34,390 bases of DNA. It comes from Akkermansiaceae bacterium (GTDB lineage Bacteria; Verrucomicrobiota; Verrucomicrobiia; Verrucomicrobiales; Akkermansiaceae). Where the stretch lies: contig JALOTY010000041.1 in NCBI GenBank assembly GCA_025457665.1, positions 1 to 34,390 of the forward strand, written 5' to 3'. Shown piece by piece: positions 17,311-24,900 of this stretch. The stretch's first letter is position 1. The number at the start of each line of letters is the position of its first letter. A model generated the notes under the pieces. That model ran no database searches. It was not told the origin of the DNA and saw only the letters and a list, made by a program, of their open reading frames with translations. Both the position numbers and the translations under genes were made by a program.

Positions 17311-18600
17311 TCAGGGCAGCGGCCGCACGGTGATCGCGTGATCCACCGGTTGCAAGGAAGCCGCCAGTTTGCGGCGCAATTCGGCATGCACTTTTTCTGT
17401 TAAAGCGACCGTGGCATCGAAATCCGCACGGCCTTCCGGTCCGTGCATCAGTTCCTTCATCTGGCGGGTTTCATAGGCCTGCTTCTCCGCCGCCGCCTGC
17501 CAGACTTTGCGGAAAGGTTCTAACAGGGGATGCTCGATGAAGTCGGCCGCGAGGCTCACCCCTTTTTCCAACGCGGCCGCGTCGTATTGACGGGTCTCCT
17601 TGCCCCAAATCACCTCGTAGCGGGCCGCGGAGGGGTGGGCGATGCGAAGGACAAAGCGGTTGAGTTGCTCATCGAATGGCACGAGCGCGAAGCCTGCGCG
17701 CAGGTGGTCATCGTTGGCGGCATCCCCGGGTCCTGCAGCGAAGGGCAATCGCTTGCTGCGCAGGTTCAGCACGCCCTCCCGAAAGGCCAGGACCTCGTGC
17801 CCGCCGCTGGCCGTGGCTTGATCGCCCTCGATGACGATTTCGCCGAGATTCCCATCGAGCCCCAGTGCCCGCAGGAAGGCATGGGCCATGACTCCATGGC
17901 CTGCCCAGCCGGGATGGACACCATCCTTCCCCGCCACTTTGAAGTCCGGGCCATGTTGTTTCTTGGCCCCCCAATCGGCGATGAGCATCGGTTGGTAGAC
18001 ATCGGCAAATCGAATCCTGCGGCTCATGGCGAGTTCGGCGCCGAGGTTGCGAAAACGGCTCAGGGCCAGATTGAGTTCCTGCTGCGTGCCGGAAGCGGTT
18101 TTCACCCAATGGGGAACGGAATCGATGATGCCGGGGGAGCCGAGGACGACTTTGCAATCGGCTTGCTGAAAGGTGTCGATGACGGTGCCAAGATTCTTGC
18201 GATACTGCTCGGCGATCGCCGCATCGTAGGGGACATAGCGGAAATCATTCATGCCGTAGCAGGTGGTGGCGACGTCCGGCTTGAAGCGCAGGACATCCCT
18301 CGCCATGCGTGAGGCGAAACCACCTGCCTGTTCGCCACTCCATCCGAATTGACGGCATTCGATGCCCAGCTCCGGCATGCAGGCGGCAAGGTAGGTCTCG
18401 ATGATGAGCGAATAGCGTTTCTGCTCGGTGATCGAATCTCCGCAGATCGCCAGTCGATCCCCTTTCTCTAACAAAAGCGGCCCGGGCTGCGGGACGGCGG
18501 TGAGCTGATAGGGCTTGAAGTAGGGATCGTCCGGCAGGGGGATCACCTCGGCGGCGGCGGAACTTGCGGCAAGGGCGAGGAGCAGAATCCAGGGTTTCAT
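17311..18600 (-). CDS. Secreted SGNH/GDSL-family hydrolase
   Basis: 429 residues, starting at the Met before K-P-W-I-L-L-L and carrying a clear signal peptide (cleavage near S-A-A-A). Block I G-D-S-I-T-E is at 54-59 with the nucleophile Ser56; block III is Y-G-M-N-D, giving the oxyanion asparagine; and block V is D-G-V-H-P-G-W-A-G-H, giving the Asp/His pair. The C-terminal 200 residues after block V form an extra domain with W-G-K-E-T-R-Q-Y-D. Such SGNH enzymes usually deacetylate carbohydrates or cleave other esters outside the cytoplasm. The stop lies 12 nt from that of the JetA-like gene (convergent), and the start is back to back with truA. Confidence 0.85.
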   Translation of the reverse strand: MKPWILLLALAASSAAAEVIPLPDDPYFKPYQLTAVPQPGPLLLEKGDRLAICGDSITEQKRYSLIIETYLAACMPELGIECRQFGWSGEQAGGFASRMARDVLRFKPDVATTCYGMNDFRYVPYDAAIAEQYRKNLGTVIDTFQQADCKVVLGSPGIIDSVPHWVKTASGTQQELNLALSRFRNLGAELAMSRRIRFADVYQPMLIADWGAKKQHGPDFKVAGKDGVHPGWAGHGVMAHAFLRALGLDGNLGEIVIEGDQATASGGHEVLAFREGVLNLRSKRLPFAAGPGDAANDDHLRAGFALVPFDEQLNRFVLRIAHPSAARYEVIWGKETRQYDAAALEKGVSLAADFIEHPLLEPFRKVWQAAAEKQAYETRQMKELMHGPEGRADFDATVALTEKVHAELRRKLAASLQPVDHAITVRPLP

Positions 18601-18715
18601 GGCTGCCATTCTCCATTTCCCACCCACCGGGGCAAGGGCTGCCTTCGCATGCATCGTTGCCAGGGGCCGCAACTTCCTTCTTGGAAAGCCCCGGGTCGCA
18701 GGGCTCACTTCCGCC

Positions 18716-19510
18716 GTGCGTGTTCTGCTTACCTTGGCATACGACGGTCGTTCGCTCGATGGCTGGCAGTCCCAACCCTCCGGCAACACCGTGCAGGATC
18801 GGGTGGAAAACGCACTGTCCGCCACGGCGAAATCCGCGATCCGGCTTCATGGTTCCGGACGCACGGATGCCGGGGTGCACGCGCTGGCCCAGACGGCGCA
18901 CTTTGATGCTCCGGGGCACCTGCGGATGACCCCGCAAAACTGGCTGGCGGCGCTCAATGCCCAGCTTCCCCCGGAGATCAGGATTCTCTCGGCGCAAGAG
19001 GTCCTGACGGATTTCCATGCCCGCTTTTCGGCCATTGCCAAAACCTACCGCTACGACATCGAAACCTCCCCGGTTCTGTCCCCTTTCCGCCACGGGCTTT
19101 CCTGGCACCTGCCCCGTGGACTGGACATCGCGGCGCTCGTTGAGGTGTTAGGGCATTTCCACGGTCACCATGACTTCGAGGCCTTCTGCGCGAGACGGGG
19201 AAATGAGACGGAGGAAACCGACCATCACCGCACGATTCATGAGGCAAGGGTGGAGGAAACCGAGGGCGGGCTGAGTGTGACCTGGCGTGGGGATGGCTTT
19301 CTCTACAAAATGGTCCGCATCCTCACAGGTACGGCAGTTCTCGTAGCTCAGGGTCGGCTGGATCCGGCGCAGGTCATCGCGTGGCTGGACCAGCCTGCCG
19401 GCCTGCCTCACGGGCGAAGTTCTCACTGTGCTCCGGCCGCCGGTCTCTTTCTCGAAAAAGTCCACTACCCGCAAGAAGCCCTCACTGGCACAGCGTTTCC
19501 GCCAGCTTGA
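18716..19510 (+). CDS. truA: tRNA pseudouridine synthase A
   Basis: TruA isomerises uridines 38-40 of the tRNA anticodon stem-loop to pseudouridine. With a GTG start at 18716 the protein is 264 residues and begins directly with the family's first strand (V-R-V-L-L-T-L-A-Y-D-G). An upstream in-frame ATG at 18599 would add 39 residues without family similarity and overlap the divergent gene. The catalytic block G-S-G-R-T-D-A-G-V is at 46-54, with Asp51 as the nucleophile. The family's late F-L-Y-K-M-V-R block is also present. The 3' end overlaps the convergent pfkA gene by 29 bp. Confidence 0.93.
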   Translation: MRVLLTLAYDGRSLDGWQSQPSGNTVQDRVENALSATAKSAIRLHGSGRTDAGVHALAQTAHFDAPGHLRMTPQNWLAALNAQLPPEIRILSAQEVLTDFHARFSAIAKTYRYDIETSPVLSPFRHGLSWHLPRGLDIAALVEVLGHFHGHHDFEAFCARRGNETEETDHHRTIHEARVEETEGGLSVTWRGDGFLYKMVRILTGTAVLVAQGRLDPAQVIAWLDQPAGLPHGRSSHCAPAAGLFLEKVHYPQEALTGTAFPPA

Positions 19511-20447
19511 GCACCGTGGGATCCAGTTCATAGCGGGCATCGCAAACCTCGTGGATGGGCTTGGTGCCGTAGGAACCATCGCGGTAAACGATGACCGAGT
19601 TTGTCTCGCCACGGTGCAGGGCATCCACCGCGCCCACGGCGAATTTGTAAGCCATGAGCCGGTCGCGCACCGTGGGTGAACCACCGCGCTGGACGTGGCC
19701 GAGTACGGTGAGCCGGGCTTCCATGCCGATGGAATCGTTCATCCAGCGGGTCAGATAGTCGCCCATCTTCGTGCCTTCGGCGACGATCGCCAGGATGTAG
19801 TTCCGCCCGCCGCGAATCTCCTCTTGGAGGCGCTTGCCGATGGAGTCGAGATTGTAGGGCAGTTCGGGCACCAGGCAGACTTCGGCACCGGATGTCAGCG
19901 CGCTGACCATGGCAAGGTAGCCGCAGTGACGCCCCATGACCTCGATCACGAAGGCCCGGGAAAACGAGTGCGCGGTGTCGCGGATCGAGTCCACCGATTG
20001 GCGGATGATGTTCAGCGCGGTGTCCACGCCGAGGCAATAATCGGTCCCCGGAATGTCATTGTCGATCGTTGCCGGGATGCCGGCAAAGGGGACGCCGAAG
20101 TCGGCATAAAACTGGTTGAGCGCGCGGAAGGAACCGTCACCGCCGATGACGATCAGCTTGCCAATCCCGCGTTTTTTCAGGTTCTCGTAAGCCTGTTCGC
20201 GAAATTCGATTTGGAAGAACCGCTTCGAGCGCGACGAGCGCAGGAAAGTTCCTCCGCGATGGAGGATGCCGGACATCATTTCGCGGTCCGGCTCGGCGAA
20301 CTTGTCGTCGATGAGTCCCCGCAGGCCGTCATAGACCACCCAAGGCTTGTAGCCCATCCGCGCGGCGTATTCGACAGCACACTTCACCGCCGGGCTCATG
20401 CCCGCGGAGTCGCCACCGGAGGTGAAAATCGCAATTCCTTCACTCAT
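19482..20447 (-). CDS. pfkA: 6-phosphofructokinase, ATP-type
   Basis: 321 residues, the usual length for bacterial PFK, starting at the Met before S-E-G-I-A-I-F-T-S. The nucleotide loop T-S-G-G-D-S-A-G-M is at residues 9-17 and G-G-D-G-S at 102-106. A glycine follows the aspartate in GGDG, which favours ATP rather than pyrophosphate as donor. The catalytic T-I-D-N-D block is at 127-131, with Asp129 as the base; the preceding residue is Ala where E. coli has Gly124. E-V-M-G-R-H-C-G and the fructose-6-phosphate-binding region are intact. It makes fructose 1,6-bisphosphate in glycolysis. It is transcribed leftward and ends inside the 3' end of truA. Confidence 0.93.
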   Translation of the reverse strand: MSEGIAIFTSGGDSAGMSPAVKCAVEYAARMGYKPWVVYDGLRGLIDDKFAEPDREMMSGILHRGGTFLRSSRSKRFFQIEFREQAYENLKKRGIGKLIVIGGDGSFRALNQFYADFGVPFAGIPATIDNDIPGTDYCLGVDTALNIIRQSVDSIRDTAHSFSRAFVIEVMGRHCGYLAMVSALTSGAEVCLVPELPYNLDSIGKRLQEEIRGGRNYILAIVAEGTKMGDYLTRWMNDSIGMEARLTVLGHVQRGGSPTVRDRLMAYKFAVGAVDALHRGETNSVIVYRDGSYGTKPIHEVCDARYELDPTVLKLAETLCQ

Positions 20448-20569
20448 GAGTTCGGCGGGAGGGAACGACGGCCCGCACCCGGCTGGCAAGCACGGCTTGT
20501 GCCGGATTTCCGCCGGAGGTGGATCGAGGCTCGCCAGCGCGGGTCGCGGGGCGCAGGATTCCGCCTGTC

Positions 20570-21592
20570 ATGGCCATGATTTCCCGCCGCAAGCAGTTCT
20601 ACCCGATCAGCCCGCTGCTGTGGCAATACCTCTACCATTTCGACCGCACGCCCGACATTCCGCTGGTTTACGACGATCTGCTGCGTTTCGCCGGGTCCAT
20701 CCCCTACGAGGATCCCCGCGGCAAGGAAACCCTGTGGCTCACGGTTTTCTACGACCCCGAGCACATGCGTGAGTTGCGGCCGAAGCTCACGAAAATCTAC
20801 ACCGAGCTGAAAATCGGCGGCACCAGTGAGAGGCACGATCACCTGATGGTGGATCGGATCGATTTCGGTGAATTCGGCAACTCCCGGCCCTTCCGCATCC
20901 GGATCACGAACCTCGATAACGACAACTCCGATTACTTTTACGTCAAACACGCCGATGCCTCGCGGATCTTCGGTCTGGAACTGGAGCACATCCTTTCGCC
21001 AAACCGCATCAACTACCTCGTCCACGGCAACACGCTGATCGAGGAACACATCGCCGGCGTGCCGGGCGACGTTTTCCTGCGTGATCACCTGCCGCGCCCG
21101 GAGCTGAACAAGGTCCGCATCGCCAAGGAGTTCACGAAATTCAATGAACGCTGTTTCATCCGTCTTCTCGGGGACATGCGCAGCGTGAACTACGTCGTGG
21201 ACATCACACCGGACTTCGAGGAAGTCCAGTATCGCGTGCGGCCCATCGACTTCGATCAGCAGAGCTACCAGCCCCGCGGGAAAACCTATCTGGCCTATCA
21301 CTTTGATTCTAACAAATCGGTCACCAAGCTCGCCTTTGCCGTCCTCAACCGCCGCGCCATCGAGCAATACGTGGCTGAGGAACACGCCCAGATGACCCGC
21401 CGGGCCAAGGTGGAAAGCGGTCGGCTCAAGGCCCTGCTGGGCGTGATGCGCCGCGAGGAACTTGCCCCCCGCGAACACGTCGCCCGCCTCGCCGCGGACC
21501 TGGCGAAATACCACCATACCGATACCTTCCGCGACTGCCAGACCATGGGCGAGCTGACCGCGACCCACATTTCCCACATGCTGGACCTGTGA
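20570..21592 (+). CDS. Unrecognised protein with kinase-fold-like motifs
   Basis: 340 residues from the ATG at 20570 (a second ATG at 20576 is also possible). I do not recognise a family. Motifs in the right order for a protein-kinase/aminoglycoside-phosphotransferase fold are visible: Lys126 in F-Y-V-K; a Glu-rich helix (L-E-L-E-H) some 13 residues later; a hinge-like T-L-I-E-E-H-I-A-G; G-D202-M-R-S-V-N207, which has the kinase catalytic D-x4-N spacing; and I-D227-F-D229 in place of DFG. The His before the catalytic loop is Leu. The N-terminal 100 residues and a C-terminal helical tail are unassigned. There is no signal peptide or membrane segment. It could phosphorylate a small molecule or be a pseudokinase. 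Confidence 0.55.
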   Translation: MAMISRRKQFYPISPLLWQYLYHFDRTPDIPLVYDDLLRFAGSIPYEDPRGKETLWLTVFYDPEHMRELRPKLTKIYTELKIGGTSERHDHLMVDRIDFGEFGNSRPFRIRITNLDNDNSDYFYVKHADASRIFGLELEHILSPNRINYLVHGNTLIEEHIAGVPGDVFLRDHLPRPELNKVRIAKEFTKFNERCFIRLLGDMRSVNYVVDITPDFEEVQYRVRPIDFDQQSYQPRGKTYLAYHFDSNKSVTKLAFAVLNRRAIEQYVAEEHAQMTRRAKVESGRLKALLGVMRREELAPREHVARLAADLAKYHHTDTFRDCQTMGELTATHISHMLDL

Positions 21593-21611
21593 GGGTGCCG
21601 GAGGGTGGCGC

Positions 21612-21642
21612 TTGACATGCCCTCTTCGTTAGGACTCATAAC
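21612..21642 (+). promoter_or_regulatory. Possible sigma70-type promoter for the small hypothetical gene
   Basis: A consensus -35 TTGACA at 21612-21617 is followed 18-19 nt later by TCATAAC at 21636-21642, a weak -10. Transcription would begin at about 21648-21651, at or just before the ATG at 21651, implying a leaderless or nearly leaderless message. Confidence 0.35.
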
Positions 21643-21650
21643 GAGATTGT

Positions 21651-22007
21651 ATGAATGCAATCATCCGACTCACCGCCCAGGACACAGCGACAATCGTCTT
21701 TCATGCCGGCCAAATGCGGCAGATTTCCATGGATCTGGGGCACAATCGCTACAGCTATGGCACGACGAAGATCGTGAGTGCCGACCAACGCAATTTGACC
21801 CTTGAGCAAGGTGGTGACGCCTACGGCTACGACCTGGTGCTCGAGCCGGATCCCGGGCCCATCTTGTTCGATCTCGAAATCGTCGTAGGTCCGAACGCCA
21901 GTCTGGAGTTCACGCTAGAAGGTGGGCCCCAATACGTCGCGGCCGCGGGAGTCACCACCCGTCTGGTGATCAGCACTCCGGAGGTCACGAAAACAGTGAC
22001 GCCTTGA
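21651..22007 (+). CDS. Hypothetical protein, small beta-rich
   Basis: 118 residues, unrecognised. The pattern of alternating hydrophobic residues (I-I-R-L, T-I-V-F-H-A, D-L-V-L-E, L-E-I-V-V) suggests an all-beta fold. It has no signal peptide, membrane helix or cysteine. No Shine-Dalgarno precedes the ATG, and a candidate promoter lies right at the start. It is followed after 135 nt by the SPFH gene in the same direction. It is kept as a gene because base use and length fit its neighbours and no better frame exists here. Confidence 0.6.
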   Translation: MNAIIRLTAQDTATIVFHAGQMRQISMDLGHNRYSYGTTKIVSADQRNLTLEQGGDAYGYDLVLEPDPGPILFDLEIVVGPNASLEFTLEGGPQYVAAAGVTTRLVISTPEVTKTVTP

Positions 22008-22142
22008 ATGATTTTCGGCCCCGGGCGATTTCACGGCGGGTAGATTCCCCTCTTGGCCCGTTCCATTTCCGCCCTGCATTTCTCATTGCACCCCGCCGTC
22101 CTCGCGCCAGACTGCGCGGCGAAACTCAACCAAGGAAACATT

Positions 22143-23219
22143 ATGGGACTCATGGATTTCATCAAAGGCGAGCTGCTCGAAATCATCGAATGGCAGGACG
22201 ATTCGCGCGACACCATCGCCTGGCGTTTCCCCGATGATGACAAGGCGATCAAGAATGGCGCGCAGTTGATCTGCCGCGAGAGCCAGACGGTCCAGTTCGT
22301 CTACCTCGGCCAGTTCGGCGATACCTTCGGCCCCGGCAAGCACACCCTCGCCACCGACAACATCCCCGTCCTGACCCGCCTCAAAGGCTGGAAATACGGC
22401 TTCCAATCGCCCTTCAAGGCCGACGTTTATTTCGTCAATACCCGCCTTTTCACCGGCAACAAATGGGGCACCTCGAACCCGATCATGATGCGTGATCCGG
22501 ACTTCGGCATCGTCCGCGCCCGGGCTTTCGGCACCTACGATTTCAAGGTCGTCAACGTCCAGACCTTCCTCAAAGAGGTGGCCGGGTCGGATCACGATTT
22601 CCGAGTCGATGAATTCGCCGACACCATGCGCTCGCGCATCGTCAGCATCTTCTCCGAAGCGCTGGCCCAGGCTCATGTGCCGGTGCTGGATGTCGCCACC
22701 CGGTATTCCGAACTCGGCGACGCCCTGCTGCCCATCATCAATCCCGCGATCTCGGCGAAATACGGCATCGAGGTCGCTTCCTTCATCGTCGAAAATGTCA
22801 GTGTCCCGCCGGAAGTCGAGGAAGCCATCGACAAGCGTTCGGCGATGTCCGCGATCGGCAATCTGAACGACTACGTGAAGTATCAGATGGGTCAGGGCAT
22901 GGCCACGGGTCAAGGCGGCGGAGCTGCCGGCATGGCCAGCGAGATGGCGATCGGATTCGCGATGGCCCAGGAAATGATGAAGAACGCGGGAGTGACGTCC
23001 GCCCCTCCGCCCTTGCCCGGCCAAGCGGCGGCCGTGGTGACGCCCGCGCCCGTGGCTGCTAGCCCGGACATTCTCGATCCCGCCACCGTCGCCCGCATGC
23101 TCGGCGTGTCCGAGGCGGATGTGATGGCGGAAATCGAATCCGGCAACCTGCCTGCCAAGAAAATCGGCTCCGCCCACCGCATCACCCGTGCGGCGCTGGA
23201 TGAGTTTCTGGCGAAGTGA
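22143..23219 (+). CDS. SPFH/band-7 domain protein with C-terminal helix-turn-helix
   Basis: 358 residues from the ATG at 22143, which has the clearest ribosome binding site seen here (AAGGAAA, 6 nt upstream); the frame is open to 22053 but that stretch looks non-coding. Residues 1-260 resemble the SPFH-like family of Bacillus YdjI ('virion core protein'-like): L-L-E-I-I-E-W near the start, G-K-H-T-L-A-T-D-N-I-P-V-L, then V-N-T-R-L-F-T-G-N-K-W-G-T and K-Y-G-I-E-V-A-S-F. A Gly/Met-rich linker and a Pro/Ala linker follow. The last 45 or so residues (L-D-P-A-T-V-A-R-M-L-G-V-S onward) form an excisionase-type HTH (HTH_17). SPFH proteins scaffold membrane microdomains; a DNA-binding-type tail is uncommon. 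The zinc-ribbon membrane protein two genes downstream is a typical partner. Confidence 0.82.
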   Translation: MGLMDFIKGELLEIIEWQDDSRDTIAWRFPDDDKAIKNGAQLICRESQTVQFVYLGQFGDTFGPGKHTLATDNIPVLTRLKGWKYGFQSPFKADVYFVNTRLFTGNKWGTSNPIMMRDPDFGIVRARAFGTYDFKVVNVQTFLKEVAGSDHDFRVDEFADTMRSRIVSIFSEALAQAHVPVLDVATRYSELGDALLPIINPAISAKYGIEVASFIVENVSVPPEVEEAIDKRSAMSAIGNLNDYVKYQMGQGMATGQGGGAAGMASEMAIGFAMAQEMMKNAGVTSAPPPLPGQAAAVVTPAPVAASPDILDPATVARMLGVSEADVMAEIESGNLPAKKIGSAHRITRAALDEFLAK

Positions 23220-23276
23220 TGGGGGAGACGACGTGACTCCCATTGCCAGCAGGCATCAGAAATTCTATCTTGAGCC

Positions 23277-23468
23277 ATGACCACCCGCTACACCTATTGG
23301 ATGGAGGAGGACGGTTGTTACCTCGGTTTCCTCAACGATTGGCCGGACCATTGGACTCAAGGGGAGAACCTCGATGACCTGCGCGAGCATTTGCGGGATC
23401 TCTACGTGCTTTTTTCCACCGAGCCCATCCCGGGAATCCGCAAGGTGGAGGAATTGGAGGTCGCGTGA
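23277..23468 (+). CDS. hicB: HicB-type antitoxin
   Basis: 63 residues forming the partial RNase H-like fold of short HicB antitoxins. Visible features are the aromatic start Y-T-Y-W-M-E-E-D-G-C-Y-L-G-F-L, a D-W-P-D-H-W-T-Q-G-E block typical of this HicB group, and a helix D-D-L-R-E-H-L-R-D-L-Y. It has no C-terminal DNA-binding extension, so autoregulation, if any, would need another domain. Its stop overlaps the start of hicA (GTGA), indicating translational coupling. The antitoxin would bind and block HicA. Confidence 0.82.
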   Translation: MTTRYTYWMEEDGCYLGFLNDWPDHWTQGENLDDLREHLRDLYVLFSTEPIPGIRKVEELEVA

Positions 23469-23641
23469 AACGGCGTGATTTGATTGCTGCCTTGGAAGCT
23501 GCGGGCTGTCGCTTGCTCCGGCATGGTGGGAAACATGACATTTACCACCAGCCGGCCACCGGGCGGTCCGAGCCAGTGCCTCGGCATCGTGAGATCCAGG
23601 AGGTCCTTGCCAGAAAAATCATCAAGAGCCTCTCGCCATAA
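23465..23641 (+). CDS. hicA: HicA-type mRNA interferase toxin
   Basis: 58 residues, GTG start overlapping the hicB stop codon by 4 nt and TAA stop. The double-stranded-RNA-binding-like HicA fold is recognisable throughout: K-R-R-D-L-I-A-A-L-E-A-A-G-C, then L-L-R-H-G-G-K-H-D-I-Y with the catalytic-type His24, and P-R-H-R-E-I near 39 followed by L-A-R-K-I-I-K. HicA cleaves mRNA and causes growth arrest unless bound by HicB. The order is antitoxin first. The pair sits between the SPFH gene and the zinc-ribbon gene, whose ATG comes 8 nt after this stop. All expected residues are present, so the toxin is probably functional. Confidence 0.88.
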   Translation: MKRRDLIAALEAAGCRLLRHGGKHDIYHQPATGRSEPVPRHREIQEVLARKIIKSLSP

Positions 23642-23649
23642 AGCCGCCC

Positions 23650-24852
23650 ATGGAGCCCCCACCGATACCTGAAACCGACAGCGCGGAAGAGAATCCCGCG
23701 CCGTTGGATGTGGGCAAGCGCCGCATCCCGCCGCCCATCCCGGACCTCCGTGGGGCGGCGGCCGACGTGCGTTCTCTGGAGCGCCACGTCTGCCCCGAAT
23801 GCGGTGGCAAGGGTGAGTGGGACCCCGGCAAAAGGAAGTTGGTCTGCCCCTACTGCGGCACGGAGTTCAATCGCGTGGCTCCGCCGCCCATCCCGGACAT
23901 CAGCGAGCATGACCTCGATGCCATGCTCACCCGCCTCGGCGCGTCCGCCACGACCGTCAGCACCACCGAGCGCAAGGTCCAGTGCACCCACTGCCACGCC
24001 GTCCTTACCCGGGCGGCCTCGAATGTTGGCCAAAGCTGCGATTTCTGCGGTTCCCCGGAAATGCTCGATTACGATGAGATCGAAGCTCCCATCCGCCCGG
24101 AGTCCTTGCTGCCGGCCATCGTTTCAAAGGAAAAAGCCTACCATGCCCTCAAGGCTTTCCTGGCGTCGAAATGGTTCGCTCCGAATGACCTCAAGCGCCG
24201 CAACCTCGTGGACCGGATTCATGGGGTTTATCTGCCCTACTGGACCTTCGATAGCGCCGCGGAGTGCCCGTGGACGGCGGAGAGCGGGACATACTACTAT
24301 GTCACGGTGACCGATCGGGATTCCCAAGGCCGCACCGTCACGCGGCAGGAGCGCCGGGTGCGCTGGACTCCGGCTTCCGGTCATGTTTCGACGTGGTTTG
24401 ATGACGTCATCGTCCAGGGCTCGCGAGGTTTGGATCCCGCCATCCTCGCCCGCCTCGAGCCCTTTCCTACGAAGGATCTCGTACCTTACGAAACCCGCTA
24501 TGTTTCCGGTTGGGATGTGGAGCAGTATCAGGTGCCATTGTTAGATGCCGCGCGCACCGGCTTCGGCATCATGGAAGGTCTGCTGCGTGAGATGTGCGGC
24601 CGCGAAGTGCCGGGAGACACCTATCGCAATCTGCGGATCGCTCCGCAGTATTCAGCGAAGACCTTCAAGCACATCCTCTGTCCCATCTGGATCATCGCCT
24701 ATCAATACCGCGGGAAAACCTACCAAGGGGCGCTCAATGCCGTGACCGGGCAGACCTATGCGAAGTTCCCGATCTCACCGTGGAAGGTGGCTCTGGTGGT
24801 GCTCATTTCACTCATCGTCCTCGCCTTCCTCTTTCTGGTCATGCGCGGGTGA
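23650..24852 (+). CDS. Double zinc-ribbon, tail-anchored membrane protein
   Basis: 400 residues. Two zinc ribbons are seen: C-P-E-C-G with C-P-Y-C-G at about 58-84, and C-T-H-C with C-D-F-C-G at about 115-137. A P-P-P-I-P motif occurs three times: at the N-terminus, about 25 residues before the first ribbon, and between the two ribbons. Next come a long beta-rich middle with T-Y-Y-Y-V-T-V-T and W-T-P-A-S-G-H, and a single hydrophobic helix at the extreme C-terminus ending M-R-G, so most of the protein faces the cytoplasm. Proteins of this design are often encoded beside YdjI-type SPFH proteins and are thought to act with them at the membrane. It was probably transcribed with the SPFH gene before the HicBA pair came to lie between them. 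Confidence 0.78.
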   Translation: MEPPPIPETDSAEENPAPLDVGKRRIPPPIPDLRGAAADVRSLERHVCPECGGKGEWDPGKRKLVCPYCGTEFNRVAPPPIPDISEHDLDAMLTRLGASATTVSTTERKVQCTHCHAVLTRAASNVGQSCDFCGSPEMLDYDEIEAPIRPESLLPAIVSKEKAYHALKAFLASKWFAPNDLKRRNLVDRIHGVYLPYWTFDSAAECPWTAESGTYYYVTVTDRDSQGRTVTRQERRVRWTPASGHVSTWFDDVIVQGSRGLDPAILARLEPFPTKDLVPYETRYVSGWDVEQYQVPLLDAARTGFGIMEGLLREMCGREVPGDTYRNLRIAPQYSAKTFKHILCPIWIIAYQYRGKTYQGALNAVTGQTYAKFPISPWKVALVVLISLIVLAFLFLVMRG

Positions 24853-24900
24853 TGCTCTGAATTGCCGATCGAAAAGAAGGTCGATACTCCTGAACCGCGC

